A stretch of 64,000 nt of DNA, taken from NCBI RefSeq assembly GCF_905220415.1, contig NC_059547.1:1934501-1998500 (forward strand), given 5' to 3'. The position numbers and the translations under genes are program-made. This DNA is from Colias croceus (taxonomy: Eukaryota; Arthropoda; Insecta; Lepidoptera; Pieridae). Position 1 is the first letter of the stretch; every line of letters begins with the position of its first letter. Positions 32,743 to 42,713 of this stretch are shown in pieces. The notes under the pieces are model-generated. The model saw only the letters and a program-made list of their open reading frames with translations. It did no database searches and was not told the DNA's origin.

Positions 32743-32819
32743 TCACGAGTGGCTGAGTTGGTCAGGCATCCGCCCCGGAATGGCGCGAAAGGATGCGGGT
32801 TCGAGTCCCGCCTCGTGAT
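32743..32819 (+). tRNA. tRNA-like sequence (class II, Ser-like), probably repeat-derived
   Basis: The 5' end TCACGAG pairs with CTCGTGA at 32812-32818. U8, an A box TGGCTGAGTTGG, a T arm GCGGG/CCCGC around TTCGAGT and a B box are intact. The anticodon stem has four clean pairs (CGCC/GGCG) around CCGGAAT. This would give anticodon GGA, which reads serine UCC but is not the normal eukaryotic form (AGA). Position 33 is C rather than U. A T run follows as a possible Pol III stop. Because inverted repeats flank it and a second fragment lies at 10095, it is more likely a dispersed tRNA-derived repeat than a working tRNA gene. Confidence 0.5.
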
Positions 32820-32862
32820 CGATTTTTTTCTATTCTTTATAAATTTATAAGATTTATAATTT
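32820..32862 (-). repeat. Right arm of the inverted repeat, with T-run
   Basis: TCGATTTTTTTCTATTCTTT followed by ATAAATTTATAAG mirrors the left arm. The T run just after the tRNA-like part could serve as a Pol III terminator. Confidence 0.6.
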
Positions 32863-32870
32863 AAATAGTA

Positions 32871-33506
32871 TTTTCTATTCCATTTGGTTTAAGCGTGATG
32901 ATATGCCTAATGAAATCGTTATTCAATCGGAAAAGTGGTTCATGAGATTAGCGCGTTCAAGCAAACAAACTCTACATCTTTATAATATTAGAACTTATAG
33001 ATTTTCCGTTCCATTTGGTTTAAGCGTAATGATATGCCTATAGTCTTCCTCAATAAATCGACTATCTAACACTGAAATCGTTATTCAATCGGAAAAGTGG
33101 TTCCTGAGATTATCACGTTCAAGCAAACAAACTCTACATCTTTATAATATTAGTACTTATAGATTTTCCGTTCCATTTGGTTTAAGCGTAATGATATGCC
33201 TATAGTTACGAAGTAACTATTCTCTAATCTGTGCCTATACTCTTCCTCAATAAATCGACTATCTAACACTGAAATCGTTATTCAATCGGAAAAGTGGTTC
33301 CTGAGATTATCACGTTCAAGCAAACAAAATCTTCAGCTTTATAATATTAGTATAGATTTTCCGTACCTATTGGTTTAAGCGTGATGATATGCCTTCCTCG
33401 GTAAATCGACTATCTAACAGTGAAATCGTTATTCAATCGGAAAAGTGGTTCCTGAGATTATCACGTTCAAGCAAACAAACTCTTCAGCTTTATAATATTA
33501 GTAGAT
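32871..33506 (-). repeat. Tandem array of four GCGCGTTCAAAC-family units
   Basis: Units starting near 32871, 33001, 33163 and 33356 each contain CATTTGGTTTAAGCGT (or a close variant), TGATATGCC, AAATCGTTATTCAATCGG and CACGTTCAAGCAAACAAA. Spacing is about 130, 162 and 193 bases, the differences coming from internal deletions and one insertion (TACGAAGTAACTATTC). Units two to four share TTATCACGTTC, so they arose by local duplication rather than separate insertions. Confidence 0.65.
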
Positions 33507-35171
33507 ATACTCAAATACCTAGTCATAAAATAGTCCTTAAAATTAACACAAAGATATCTTAATAATAATTTAAGTACCGTGTAGTGTTAATATATTCAGT
33601 AACAAATATAAGTAGATCCTGGTTGGATGCTAATAAGCGCGTGCGCAGGGCCGATTTATGGATCTATCCTTCAGATTTATTAGCGATTAGACATTATTTA
33701 CTGATTCTGTTTGTTTTTAATAGCGGTAATTTTTTAGTGTTTCATTTGGGTAATATTTCACGATAATTATTTGGACTGAAAGTGTTTTAAAGGTTATTTG
33801 ATGGTCTTTAGTTCAGTAGTTTCGTTTGTGTAGTGGTTAATGGTTTCTTCTTATATTGAAAATTAGGTCCTGAGTTCATTGGCATCTACTTGTACTAATA
33901 CTATTAAGTTTATTTGGTTCGGTTGATTACAATGAATTCAGTATTATTCTGTTTGATAGTCCATTTATCGAACGGATTGGTAGCAGCTAATAACGAGGAA
34001 AGTTCTCGACTTCATGAAATAAAGGTCTTCTTATATGGAAATACATAAAAAAAAACTGCATGAATATAAAATACAAATGTTCGTTCGCTACTCCATCATA
34101 CAAAAAATATTGTACGGATTCGGCTGAAATTTGGTATGCTGATAGATTATGACCTGCATTAATACATAGGCTACATTTCCGGACAAACAAACAAACAAAA
34201 AATCGATAAATATCCTTTCATCTCAGCTATCGAAATGTCACTGGCGAAGGTCACAGGTATAGCTCCCGGGTTCACCGCGCATGCGCCGTGCTGACCACAG
34301 TACATCGATACAGTTCACCCCAAAAACGTGGACAGGCGATTATCGCCCTCAAGGCCTGACACATAAGACGTTGTTTCTAAGTGCTGTATTTCACGACCGC
34401 AACGCAAACTTTGTCCAACCCCCGCTTGCGGTATGCAAAATTAAGATAACGCATTGGTATTGCGATCATGTTCGAGAGGAACGTTTAATTTGTAATTTTC
34501 GACTCTAGTAGTACGTGATACGGTATAATTTAGCATGGCAAACTTATATAATACCAATACGTGTTTGTTACGTGTGATTTTGATAGCATCTCATTAAGGA
34601 GTACATAATATTATCATATAGATAAGTAGGCACTATAAAACTACATAAAAACTTCCGAATATATTCGCAAATATGGAAATTGGTGTTTTTATTCGACTTA
34701 ATAAATAAATACATTTTTTCTGTTGATATTATGTAGGTACATATAATACTATCATAATATGTGAATTGTCATACAGTTTCAAATCCTATTTCTCTTATTA
34801 TATTATATTATGTACCTACTCGTGTTACTATTAGATGTACTTCACAACTAATAATTAACATTTAATAGTCAATACTAAAATAGATTTTACAAACATATTC
34901 CAGAAAAGGCGTAATTCCGAAGCATACATTTTTCGTAAGTAAATAATAAGTTACCAAGTTGCCTACTTAGTTAAGCGAGCCATAACAAGTAAATATTATT
35001 GTCTGAAGTGTAACAATAGTTTTGCTTATAATTTCCCAGTCAAAACAGGATACGAGAAAAATAAATAGCGTACTCTATTGAACAAAAGACTGTAAACTTT
35101 TACTTGTAAAAAGGAATTTCAATAGTATAGAAAGTCTATGGAAAATGTCTGATATGCTTCTAATTGGGTTA
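33507..35171. other. Non-coding, nothing firmly recognised
   Basis: AT-rich with a GC-richer patch at 34240-34450 (contains CTCCCGGGTTCACCGCGCAT). ORFs at 33584, 33987 and 34281 are not protein-like. The part at 34020-34200 resembles a degenerate retroposon end. Confidence 0.35.
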
Positions 35172-35185
35172 GTTAGGTAATAGTT

Positions 35186-35514
35186 CGGATGGTGGAACGG
35201 GGATATAATCCATCATCCGGTGCGGAGAGGCGGCGTGAGAAGTGTTCCACTCACGCCGCCCCCCCCAGGAAGGTAGACTTGGCGGCCTCCCGCCACATTC
35301 ACGTTGGGCCTGGAGATAGGCTGCCGCTGACGGGTCTGCGGACGCGGTTCTACCGAATACCCGCGGCCCCGTCTATAAAGCGGCACGGCAGAACACAGTG
35401 GAGTTTAGTCGGTAGGTCCCTGCACTCAGCAGGGTGAGTCCGACATAACCCAGGGCTCTTTCCCCGAGTGCCCTGGGTATGCCTAAATGCATTCTCCACT
35501 ATAAAAAAAAAAAA
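35186..35514 (+). mobile_element. 5'-truncated poly(A) retroposon, 329 bp, with target duplication
   Basis: A GC-rich sequence ending CATTCTCCACTAT plus a run of 12 A is flanked by GTTAGGTAATAGTT (35172-35185) and GTTAGGCAATAGTT (35515-35528), a 14-bp duplication with one change. The part with GTTTAGTCGGTAGG, GTCCGACATAACCC and TTTCCCCGAGTGCCCTGGGT is shared with the minus-strand copy at 57616. It is the 3' end of a lepidopteran non-LTR element, probably R1-like, inserted by target-primed reverse transcription. Confidence 0.7.
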
Positions 35515-35529
35515 GTTAGGCAATAGTTA

Positions 35530-35769
35530 GTATTTCAACTTAATAATTCTTATTTCTTAGTTAAAATCGTATTAAAATACACCGCAATTTAACTTAAGCA
35601 TCTCATTAAATCACATAAAAAGACCTTTCATATCATAAATTTTGTCATCATAATCTGTTCCTAGTTCAATAAATGCCTTCTAAATATTTAATTTTTATAC
35701 CTACAAATAGTTTAGTAGCCAAAATACATACCTATATAAAAGTTAAAATTACTATACAATGCTATAAAA
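35530..35769. other. Non-coding spacer
   Basis: AT-rich; nothing recognised. Confidence 0.4.
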
Positions 35770-35946
35770 TCTTAATATATATAAATCTCGTGTCACAATG
35801 TTTGTCCTCAATGGACTCCTAAACCACTTAACCGATTATAATAAAATTCACACACCATGTGCAGTTCGATCCAACTTGAGAGATAGGATAGTTTAAATCT
35901 CAAATCGTTTTAGAGAAAGCGGGCGAAGCCGCGGGCGGTAAGCTAG
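35770..35946 (+). mobile_element. Short Helitron, 177 bp, near-identical to 32387-32563
   Basis: Same start, length, hairpin and GGTAAGCTAG end as the copy 3.4 kb upstream, between A and T. Confidence 0.8.
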
Positions 35947-36659
35947 TTACTATATATATAATGCCCATTATATTCTGTGCGATACTTTTGTAAGATGAAG
36001 CTCGACTGTATCAAACATATCAAATGTAGATATTATGTTACTTTTCCACGTGCATAATATAGTAGTAGGCATGTGTTGATAAAAAATATAAATACATAGT
36101 TCATAAATAGTGATAAATGATAATGAATCTATCAGGGGGTTAAATAAGGAACAGTGTGGATTGAAAAACGGTTATTCCTGATTGTGGCAAGATATATTTT
36201 GAAACTACGAAAGAACTGCGGAGTACTGCACTATTAGGTACAATATTAGAGCTTTCAGATAAATAAATAATATTGTTTGGTAAAAGACTATAGTTAACGC
36301 AACTCGTGTTTATTTATATAGGTACTAGATAAGTTGAGCATTACTATTAAATAGAAACCCAAAAATTCTTAAAAATCAAATGCTTACATAGTTTCTAGTG
36401 ACTATTTAACATCGGACAGGCGTTACTTGCTTTTTCGAAAAATAAAAGTACAAGCGAAGCCACTGAAGGAAGTTATATTATAAAATTTTAACAGCAAGCT
36501 CAGAAGTTGGTCGGAACGTCCGCGTCGTATCGAAGTTTGAAAGCAGAAACTTTGCAAAGTAAACACTATCAGCTTCATTGCGACTATTACCTACGTTATT
36601 TAATAATAATTTTCTCTTGTGTTTTTTAATTATATTCATTCATATTGTTTTATTTCTGT
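35947..36659. other. Non-coding, nothing recognised
   Basis: AT-rich spacer after the Helitron at 35770. No ORF or repeat terminus is visible. Confidence 0.4.
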
Positions 36660-36800
36660 TTCTGTGTCTAATAGTGCTAAGGAAGAGCGGAACCTCCTGA
36701 TACAAGCATTTATTTGCTAACTAGGAGTGTTCCAATCACAAATTAGTTAAGGACCTATTGTAAAAGGAAGAAATAAATAATTTGAATTTGAATTTTGAAT
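36660..36800 (+). mobile_element. LINE 3' end with TTGAAT-type tail
   Basis: Moderately GC-rich text (GGAAGAGCGGAACCTCCTGA) leads through TAAAAGGAAGAAATAAATAA to TTTGAATTTGAATTTTGAA. Simple-repeat tails of this kind end CR1/Jockey-group LINEs in Lepidoptera. The 5' limit is a guess and no ORF remains. Confidence 0.4.
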
Positions 36801-37084
36801 TATTTAATAAACTATAGCTCTTCGTGAGGTTTATTAGTGTGTAGTGGTGTGAGCTCTTTTTACCCGATTGCACAAGTAATGTTTATCGATTGTATGTTTG
36901 TAAACGTAGGTATACAAACTTATGTATTTCTTACGCGTGATCTGTAGAAAATGTGGCTTGATATATTTAAGCTTATCCTCTACGTATCGTATAGGTTTAT
37001 TTGCTTTGTGAAGATGAAAAATACGAAATTTTGGCGTCAATTGATCAGTCAGTCTAGGAACACACACACTACTATATAAGTTAA

Positions 37085-37293
37085 CTAGCTTTCCGCCCGC
37101 GGCTTCGCCCGCGTTTTCAGAGAAAACCCCGCATAGTTCCCTTTCCCGTGGAATTTCCGGGATAAAACCTATCCTATCTCTCAAGTTGGATCGAACTGCA
37201 CATGGTGTGCGAATTTTATTATAATCGGTTAAGTAGTTTAGGAGTCCATTGAGGACAAACATTGTGACACGAGATTTATATATTATATTAAGA
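37085..37293 (-). mobile_element. Short Helitron, long variant of the CTCGTGTCACAATG family
   Basis: On the minus strand it shares TCTTAATATA...CTCGTGTCACAATG and CCACTTAACC-like blocks with 32387, then carries an additional GGTTTTATCCCGGAAATTCC block known from the Lep1-type copies, and ends GCGGGCGGAAAGCTAG. The mosaic structure suggests exchange between subfamilies. The 142-codon ORF across it is incidental. Confidence 0.7.
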
Positions 37294-37815
37294 TTTCTTA
37301 TTAGCTGTTCCTTTAATTTTATATTGCTTTATCTTACTAAATACAATTAACTATTCCATGTAAACTATTTTATGACTCGTGAATTATTAATAATCAATAA
37401 ACTGATATCTTCATACATCTTCAGAATATATTACACACATACCTAGTAACGGTTTGTTAATTACGTTACGCGATTTCTTACCTTAACAGTAATAGCTATA
37501 AGGGTGAATTTTCTGTGATAAGATTGAGCTAACCTTTGCCTCTGTTATAACCATCATCATCATGCAATAAGTCAACATAAGTCACGCCTGTGACTGCGCT
37601 TGTGATTATAGTCATAAAGTTTGTATAGTGGAATCATAAATCTAATAATTGACAAAATAGTAAAAATGAATACACCGCTTATTATTTTAGTATTCAACAC
37701 AAAATATAATAAAATGAACGTAATTTGAGCATTTATAAGCAACAATGACATTAGATATTCGTTTATTTATAGAAACATTTATTATAATTTAATTCAGTGA
37801 GAATATAACATAGTT
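37294..37815. other. Non-coding, nothing recognised
   Basis: AT-rich spacer before the (TAA)n tract at 37816. No ORF or repeat terminus is visible. Confidence 0.4.
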
Positions 37816-38643
37816 AATAATAATAATAATAAGGGCGTAGGGATGTGACGACCCCATCGCCCACGGTTGGGATATCTATTGTTTACGTGATAATAGAAAT
37901 TCCACCCGTGCAATCAGTCAACCCGCAGGACACCTTGTGGCGGGGTGTCGGGGAGTAGCGACCCCGCGGGAACCGAGTGCTCCCGGGGGAGGCCCCTGTC
38001 TTCATCTCCGGCTTGCCTTCACCGGCCGGTCGGAGTGAAGCCTGACGAGGACAGGACCCCCACCTCTGGCTTGCCTTAACCGGCCGGCCAGAGTGGAGTC
38101 GCGAGAGCTTTTAGCTCGAAGGGTGGATGCGAATCATAAGTGGCGAGTGGGCACGTGATGCTGGACCCTCAGGGAGCGCGTGATCGGAGTTTAAAGTCCA
38201 GGGACGCCTCTCCACCCTTAGCTGCTCACAATATGTTGCCCCCTTGTCGCACTATTGCAGCGACTTGTTTCGGGGGCCCATACAGTGAGAGGGCGAGTCA
38301 CCACCTGCCAACATATTTTTACTTTCTTTTAGTAGAAAGGCAGGTGCCATAGTTTCCCATAGTCCCCAGTACCAGTCCATTTAGCATCCCAATCCATAGC
38401 CCAATTATTAAATTTCCATACCCTGCAATAGTCCTACATCGGCCGCGGACTGCCTAGGGCTGTATTTCTATAGTGCAGTCATGGGCAGGCTGCGGCTGGT
38501 GTCCCACAACACATTAAAATTCTCGAAAGGGCCTCTGCGTGTTGGATCCGTGTCCCCACGTAAGCCTTCCAAAGGTCCGGGTACCGTCCTTCTGGTGGTA
38601 CCCGAGTATTATGGAACCGAGAAACATAATAATAATAATAATA
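37816..38643 (+). mobile_element. GC-rich insert framed by (TAA)n, candidate Dong/R4-type retroposon
   Basis: About 790 bases of GC-rich sequence lie between TAATAATAATAATAA (37816-37832) and AATAATAATAATAATAA (38626-38643). It contains repeated GGCTTGCCTTCACCGGCCGG / GGCTTGCCTTAACCGGCCGG units and no long ORF. R4-clade Dong elements of moths insert in (TAA)n, which the framing would fit. The right (TAA)n tract is also the tail of the minus-strand LINE next to it, so an origin as a separate GC-rich repeat joined by chance is possible. Confidence 0.45.
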
Positions 38644-38712
38644 AAGCCTTTTATTTCCCATAAAAAAAAAATAACAACATTATGATTATTAAAACTAAGT
38701 CTGGAGAACTAC

Positions 38713-41598
38713 TCATTCCTCCTGAACAGGAACCCCTGTCTGGGTAAAGGCCTCCTCCAACCTGCACCATTCGTTCCTATCCCTAGCGTATTGGATCCAC
38801 TCATTTCCTGCTATGTTTATGATGTCATCAGTCCATCGTTTCGTGGGTCGTCCTTTCCGTCGTTTTCCTTGTGGTCCTTGCCACCTTGTTACTTCTACTG
38901 TCCATCGTTTGTCTTTGTACCTTGCCACATGACCCGCCCATTGCCATTTAAGTCTTAAACTGAAGTGTAGAGCATCAATTAGCTTTGTCTTTTTTCTTAT
39001 ATATCCGCTCCTTACTTTATCTAGTTTTCTAATTTTTAGGATGCTCCTTTCCATAGCTTTTTGGCAGTTAGTAATTTTTGTTTTTATTTTAGTATTATAG
39101 GTCCAGAGTTGACATCCATAGGTGAGAGTTGGTAAGATGCATGTATCTATTACTGTTTTCTTTAAGTTGAGTGGATAGTTACCTTTCATAATCTCTTTCA
39201 TTGCCCAGTATTTTTTCCAGCTTGTATTTATTCGACGTTCTACCTCTTCTTCTTCGCTTCTATCCTCGAATGATACTATTCTTCCTAGGTATATATACTT
39301 ATCTACGTACTCAATTGTTTTTCCTTCTAGTATAATTGTATGTTTGTAACTATTTGTCATTAATTTTGTTTTTTCTTTATTCATTTGCAGCCCTACTTTT
39401 TCGCTTCTTTCTCCTAGTTGTTTAAGCATTTTATTTATTTTACTACTACTTTCAGCAAATAGGACAATATCGTCCGCAAATCTTAGGTGACTCAGAAACC
39501 GGTTACCGATTTTAACTCCTTCGTTTTCCCATTTTAAATCGTCAAAGATGTTTTGTAGAACTGCTATAAAGATCTTAGGAGACATAGGGTCGCCCTGCTT
39601 CACTCCTCTTAGGATTGGTATGTCTAGTCCTCGTTTTTCTAATTTCACACAGCTACTACTACCATTATAAATATTTTTAAGAATGTCCTGGTATTTTTGA
39701 TGGATTCCACATTTGTTCAGTGTTTCCCATATTGCGTCGTGTGATATCGTATCGAATGCTTTTGCGTAGTCGATGAAGGCTATATATAATGGTCTATTAA
39801 ACTCCCTGTATTTCTCTATAATTTGTTGCATAACATGAATGTGGTCTATGGTTGAAAACCCTGAGCGGAATCCTGCTTGTTCTATTGTTTGTTGGTTTTC
39901 GATCTTGGAATTTATTCTATTTAGCACAATTGACGCAAAAAGTTTATAGGTACTAGGGAGCAGGCTTATTGGACGATAGTTGCCAATATCCTGAGGATCA
40001 CCTTTCTTGTATATCAGTGTTATATCTGATTTTTTCCATTGTTCAGGTATTTGTCCTGTGCTTAGAATTTTGTTAAATAGGCGCGATAGTGGCCGTGATA
40101 GTGAAGCGATCCCAATTTTTAATGCTTCGTTTAGTATACCATCTGGTCCTGGACTTTTTTCGGGTTTTAGTTTATTAATATGCCTTTTTACTTCTTTTTC
40201 ATCCACTTCTTCTGGCTCGTCCTGTAGCTCGCTATAGTTCTTATTGCAGTCTTCAGAATTGTCAGGTTTTCTTTTGTTTGCACTATAAAGGTTTTTGTAA
40301 AATTCTGTAGCGGTCTCTAAAATTTCTTTCCTCGTATTCGTTTTTGTTTTTTTTGTGTTTAAGTTTTGAATCCATGTTTTATGTGTACTCAATTGTTTGT
40401 AAGCTCTTTTTGCGCTCCTGTAGTTTTTAACATTCGCTTCTATAACGCGCTTTCTATAATCACCGTAGTCATGTCTGATAGCCTTATTTGTTTTTTTGAA
40501 AAGTGTGCGTAACTCTTCCTTCATTTCTTTCGTTTTATGTTTTGTTTTCAATAGTTCTGAGCGTCTAGTCATCAGCTCTACTGTAGATTTGGAAAAGATT
40601 TTGTTTGTTTTTGTGTCTTCTCTGATCGAGTTTGTTGACGTGCTTGTTTTAATTATGTTTTCTATTTTGTTGTACAGGGTCTGTACATCTTCATCATAGT
40701 CTGTCATCTCCAATTTCTTCATATTTATTTCTAATGCTTGATTGTATCTCTTTATTTCTTCTTCTGTTTTCAAATTGTTTGGAAATGTTTTGAATGCCTT
40801 CCTACATTTCTTTATTTGTTGTAGTGAATAAGTAGCTCTGACCAGTCTGTGATCAGAGCTAAAATTTAAACCGTGCAGTACTTCAATATTTTGTATACTT
40901 CTAGGTCGATTTGACAGGATATAGTCTATTTCGTTTTTTGTTTTTTCATTTGGTGAAATCCATGTCCATTTCCGATCATTTCTCTTTTTGAAATACGAAT
41001 TCATTATCGATAGTTTGTGTTCGAAAGCAAATTCTACAAGTTTTTCTCCACGTTCGTTTCTTATTCCGTATCCGTATTTTCCTAGAATCATCTCTTCATT
41101 TGCTTTAGCTTGGCCTACTTTGGCATTGAAATCGCCGATAATCAGCACATTGTCTCCTGCCTGCGTTTTAGCTTCTTGTAGTGTTTCATAAAATTTATCA
41201 ATATCTTCTGCAGCAGCTTTTTCAGTTGGAGCATACACTTGTATTATTGATATAGCTTTTTTATTTAGTGTCAGTTGAAGCAGTGCTACTCGTTCGGATA
41301 GGCCCGAAAAGTTTAAAATATTATTTTTATGAGCTCTTTTTATTAAAAATCCAACCCCGTATAGGCCGGGTGTTTCTCCTTTGAAGCAAAAAATAAAATC
41401 ATTATGTTCTTCTATTGCGCAGCCCATACGCCTAACTTCGGATAAGCCTAATATATCTATTTTTATTTTTTCTAATGAATGGATAAGTTCTAAATACCTA
41501 CTTGTGGATGCTAAAGATCTTACGTTTAGTGTTCCAATTTGTAAAGAATTTTGACATTTTTTAATGTGCGTTGGAGGGTTTTGGTCGTATTCCCCCAC
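38713..41598 (-). CDS. LINE ORF2: endonuclease and reverse transcriptase, intact, 961 aa
   Basis: The protein makes and inserts new copies of the element by nicking target DNA and copying the RNA in place. An APE-type endonuclease fills residues 20-255: N25 in G-T-L-N, E54 in S-E-V-R-R, D156 and N158 in G-D-F-N-A-K, and S248-D249-H250. Reverse transcriptase spans about 475-790: S-P-G-P-D-G, Y-R-P-I-S-L-L, motif A with D610 and D616, G-V-K-Q-G-D-P, and the catalytic A708-D709-D710. A C-terminal region has G-H-V-A-R near 889 and a basic K-G-R-P-T-K-R-W segment near 915, as usual for RTE-group proteins. All catalytic residues I can place are present and there is no stop or frameshift. The start ATG at 41598 precedes the endonuclease by about 20 residues, a sensible length. 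It lies downstream of ORF1 on the same strand. Confidence 0.9.
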   Translation of the reverse strand: MGEYDQNPPTHIKKCQNSLQIGTLNVRSLASTSRYLELIHSLEKIKIDILGLSEVRRMGCAIEEHNDFIFCFKGETPGLYGVGFLIKRAHKNNILNFSGLSERVALLQLTLNKKAISIIQVYAPTEKAAAEDIDKFYETLQEAKTQAGDNVLIIGDFNAKVGQAKANEEMILGKYGYGIRNERGEKLVEFAFEHKLSIMNSYFKKRNDRKWTWISPNEKTKNEIDYILSNRPRSIQNIEVLHGLNFSSDHRLVRATYSLQQIKKCRKAFKTFPNNLKTEEEIKRYNQALEINMKKLEMTDYDEDVQTLYNKIENIIKTSTSTNSIREDTKTNKIFSKSTVELMTRRSELLKTKHKTKEMKEELRTLFKKTNKAIRHDYGDYRKRVIEANVKNYRSAKRAYKQLSTHKTWIQNLNTKKTKTNTRKEILETATEFYKNLYSANKRKPDNSEDCNKNYSELQDEPEEVDEKEVKRHINKLKPEKSPGPDGILNEALKIGIASLSRPLSRLFNKILSTGQIPEQWKKSDITLIYKKGDPQDIGNYRPISLLPSTYKLFASIVLNRINSKIENQQTIEQAGFRSGFSTIDHIHVMQQIIEKYREFNRPLYIAFIDYAKAFDTISHDAIWETLNKCGIHQKYQDILKNIYNGSSSCVKLEKRGLDIPILRGVKQGDPMSPKIFIAVLQNIFDDLKWENEGVKIGNRFLSHLRFADDIVLFAESSSKINKMLKQLGERSEKVGLQMNKEKTKLMTNSYKHTIILEGKTIEYVDKYIYLGRIVSFEDRSEEEEVERRINTSWKKYWAMKEIMKGNYPLNLKKTVIDTCILPTLTYGCQLWTYNTKIKTKITNCQKAMERSILKIRKLDKVRSGYIRKKTKLIDALHFSLRLKWQWAGHVARYKDKRWTVEVTRWQGPQGKRRKGRPTKRWTDDIINIAGNEWIQYARDRNEWCRLEEAFTQTGVPVQEE

Positions 41599-41694
41599 GG
41601 GGACCAGCCGGCTTGGGGGAGTCTCTTTAGTGTTGGTTAGTTGTATGTTTGTTATATTTTGGTTGTTCTTCTGGTTTCGGGTGTCCGTTAGTTG

Positions 41695-42441
41695 CTATGA
41701 ATTGGACTTTTCTCTCAATGAGTTGGAACGCGCCCGTGCCATGTATTCATATGCATTGGTTGTATTTGCTTTTTTTGAGGCAATTTGTATTGGTTTTTCT
41801 GATTGAGGGGTGCTGAGGTTGGGCGAGGTGGATGGGTCTCGTTTTCTTTTTTCTCGATTAGGGTCTGTTTTGTTCTTGACTATAAGTTTATCCACTTTGA
41901 GGTAAGCTATATGTCCTTTCTTTCGCTCTTCCTCTAGCTTTGGTTGTAGTGCCTTGCGCGTCTCTAATATTTCCTTTGTGTAGTCTTCCTTCACATATAT
42001 GCCATGGGGGAAATTCTTTTTAGATTTCATGATTTCCATTTTTCTCCAGAATGACACTAACGAGATCAGAATAGGTCGCGGGGTACTCCTTGGTTTTCCT
42101 ATTCTGTAGGCGTTCGTAATTTCGTGTTCTTTTATACTTAAGCCCAGGAAACTGTTTATTTTATTAATTATCGTTTGTACTAGTTTTGACTCATCTTGTT
42201 TATCTTCTTTAATCCCAAAAAGGATTATGTTGTTTTTCTTTTTAGCCATTTCTAATCCCCTCGTTTTCTGTTTCAACTCCTCAACTTCTTTTTTCAGTAG
42301 CTTATTTTCCTCGTCCAATTTTTTAAAACGTTCATCGATTTGTTTTACTATATTCTGTGTGACTGCTTCTGTTATACTTATGGTTTGTTGTTTCATTTGC
42401 TCCTGAATTTTTTCTAGTAACATCTGCATTTGGCTATCCAT
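41695..42441 (-). CDS. LINE ORF1: coiled-coil RNA-binding protein, 248 aa
   Basis: Residues 1-67 form a strongly heptad-like helix rich in Lys, Glu and Gln (K-L-L-K-K-E-V-E-E-L-K-Q-K). A segment from about 70 to 140 begins N-N-I-I-L-F-G-I, the pattern of an RRM-like fold in L1-type ORF1 proteins (Transposase_22 family), followed by a smaller C-terminal domain (about 145-205) and a basic, Ser-rich tail. The family acts as an RNA chaperone that coats element RNA. Its position just upstream of ORF2 on the same strand supports the assignment. The frame is uninterrupted. RTE elements often lack such an ORF, so its presence helps separate this element from canonical RTE. Confidence 0.8.
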   Translation of the reverse strand: MDSQMQMLLEKIQEQMKQQTISITEAVTQNIVKQIDERFKKLDEENKLLKKEVEELKQKTRGLEMAKKKNNIILFGIKEDKQDESKLVQTIINKINSFLGLSIKEHEITNAYRIGKPRSTPRPILISLVSFWRKMEIMKSKKNFPHGIYVKEDYTKEILETRKALQPKLEEERKKGHIAYLKVDKLIVKNKTDPNREKRKRDPSTSPNLSTPQSEKPIQIASKKANTTNAYEYMARARSNSLREKSNS

Positions 42442-42530
42442 TTTTTATATTATCCGACAGTTAAAAGGTTTTCGAAATTTTAGTTATAATTCTGGCAACA
42501 TAAATATGATGATTGTGCTATTTTTAGTTC

Positions 42531-42713
42531 TTGTGATGGTAGCACTTTGCCGTGGGACTTTTTACGTGGCTCTCTATAACTTGTCGAATTGTTGTGATGG
42601 TAACACTTTGCCGTGAGACTTCTTTCGTGGCTCTCTATAACTCGTTGAATTGTTGTGATGGTAACACTTTGTCGTGGGACTTCTTTCGCGGCTCTCTGTA
42701 ACTTGTTGAATTG
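42531..42713 (-). repeat. Three 61-bp tandem repeats in the LINE 5' region
   Basis: TTGTGATGGTAACACTTTG starts a unit at 42531, 42592 and 42653. Each unit includes GTGGGACTTC, GTGGCTCTCTATAAC and TTGAA with few changes. They lie upstream of ORF1 in the transcription sense. Repeated monomers in the 5' UTR act as promoters in several LINE families; that role is inferred here. A frame open across the repeats (42480-42740) is a by-product. Confidence 0.75.

Noticed and set aside
33825..33850. tRNA-Glu-like A box (GTGTAGTGGTTA)
   Set aside because: No acceptor, anticodon or T arm can be folded downstream.
36834..37262. 142-codon minus-strand ORF
   Set aside because: It translates the Helitron at 37085-37293 and its flank. 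There are no motifs, and similar frames occur in other copies (for example 5360-5569).
40007..41191. Plus-strand ORFs opposite the RTE-type ORF2
   Set aside because: They are antisense shadows of the long minus-strand reading frame.
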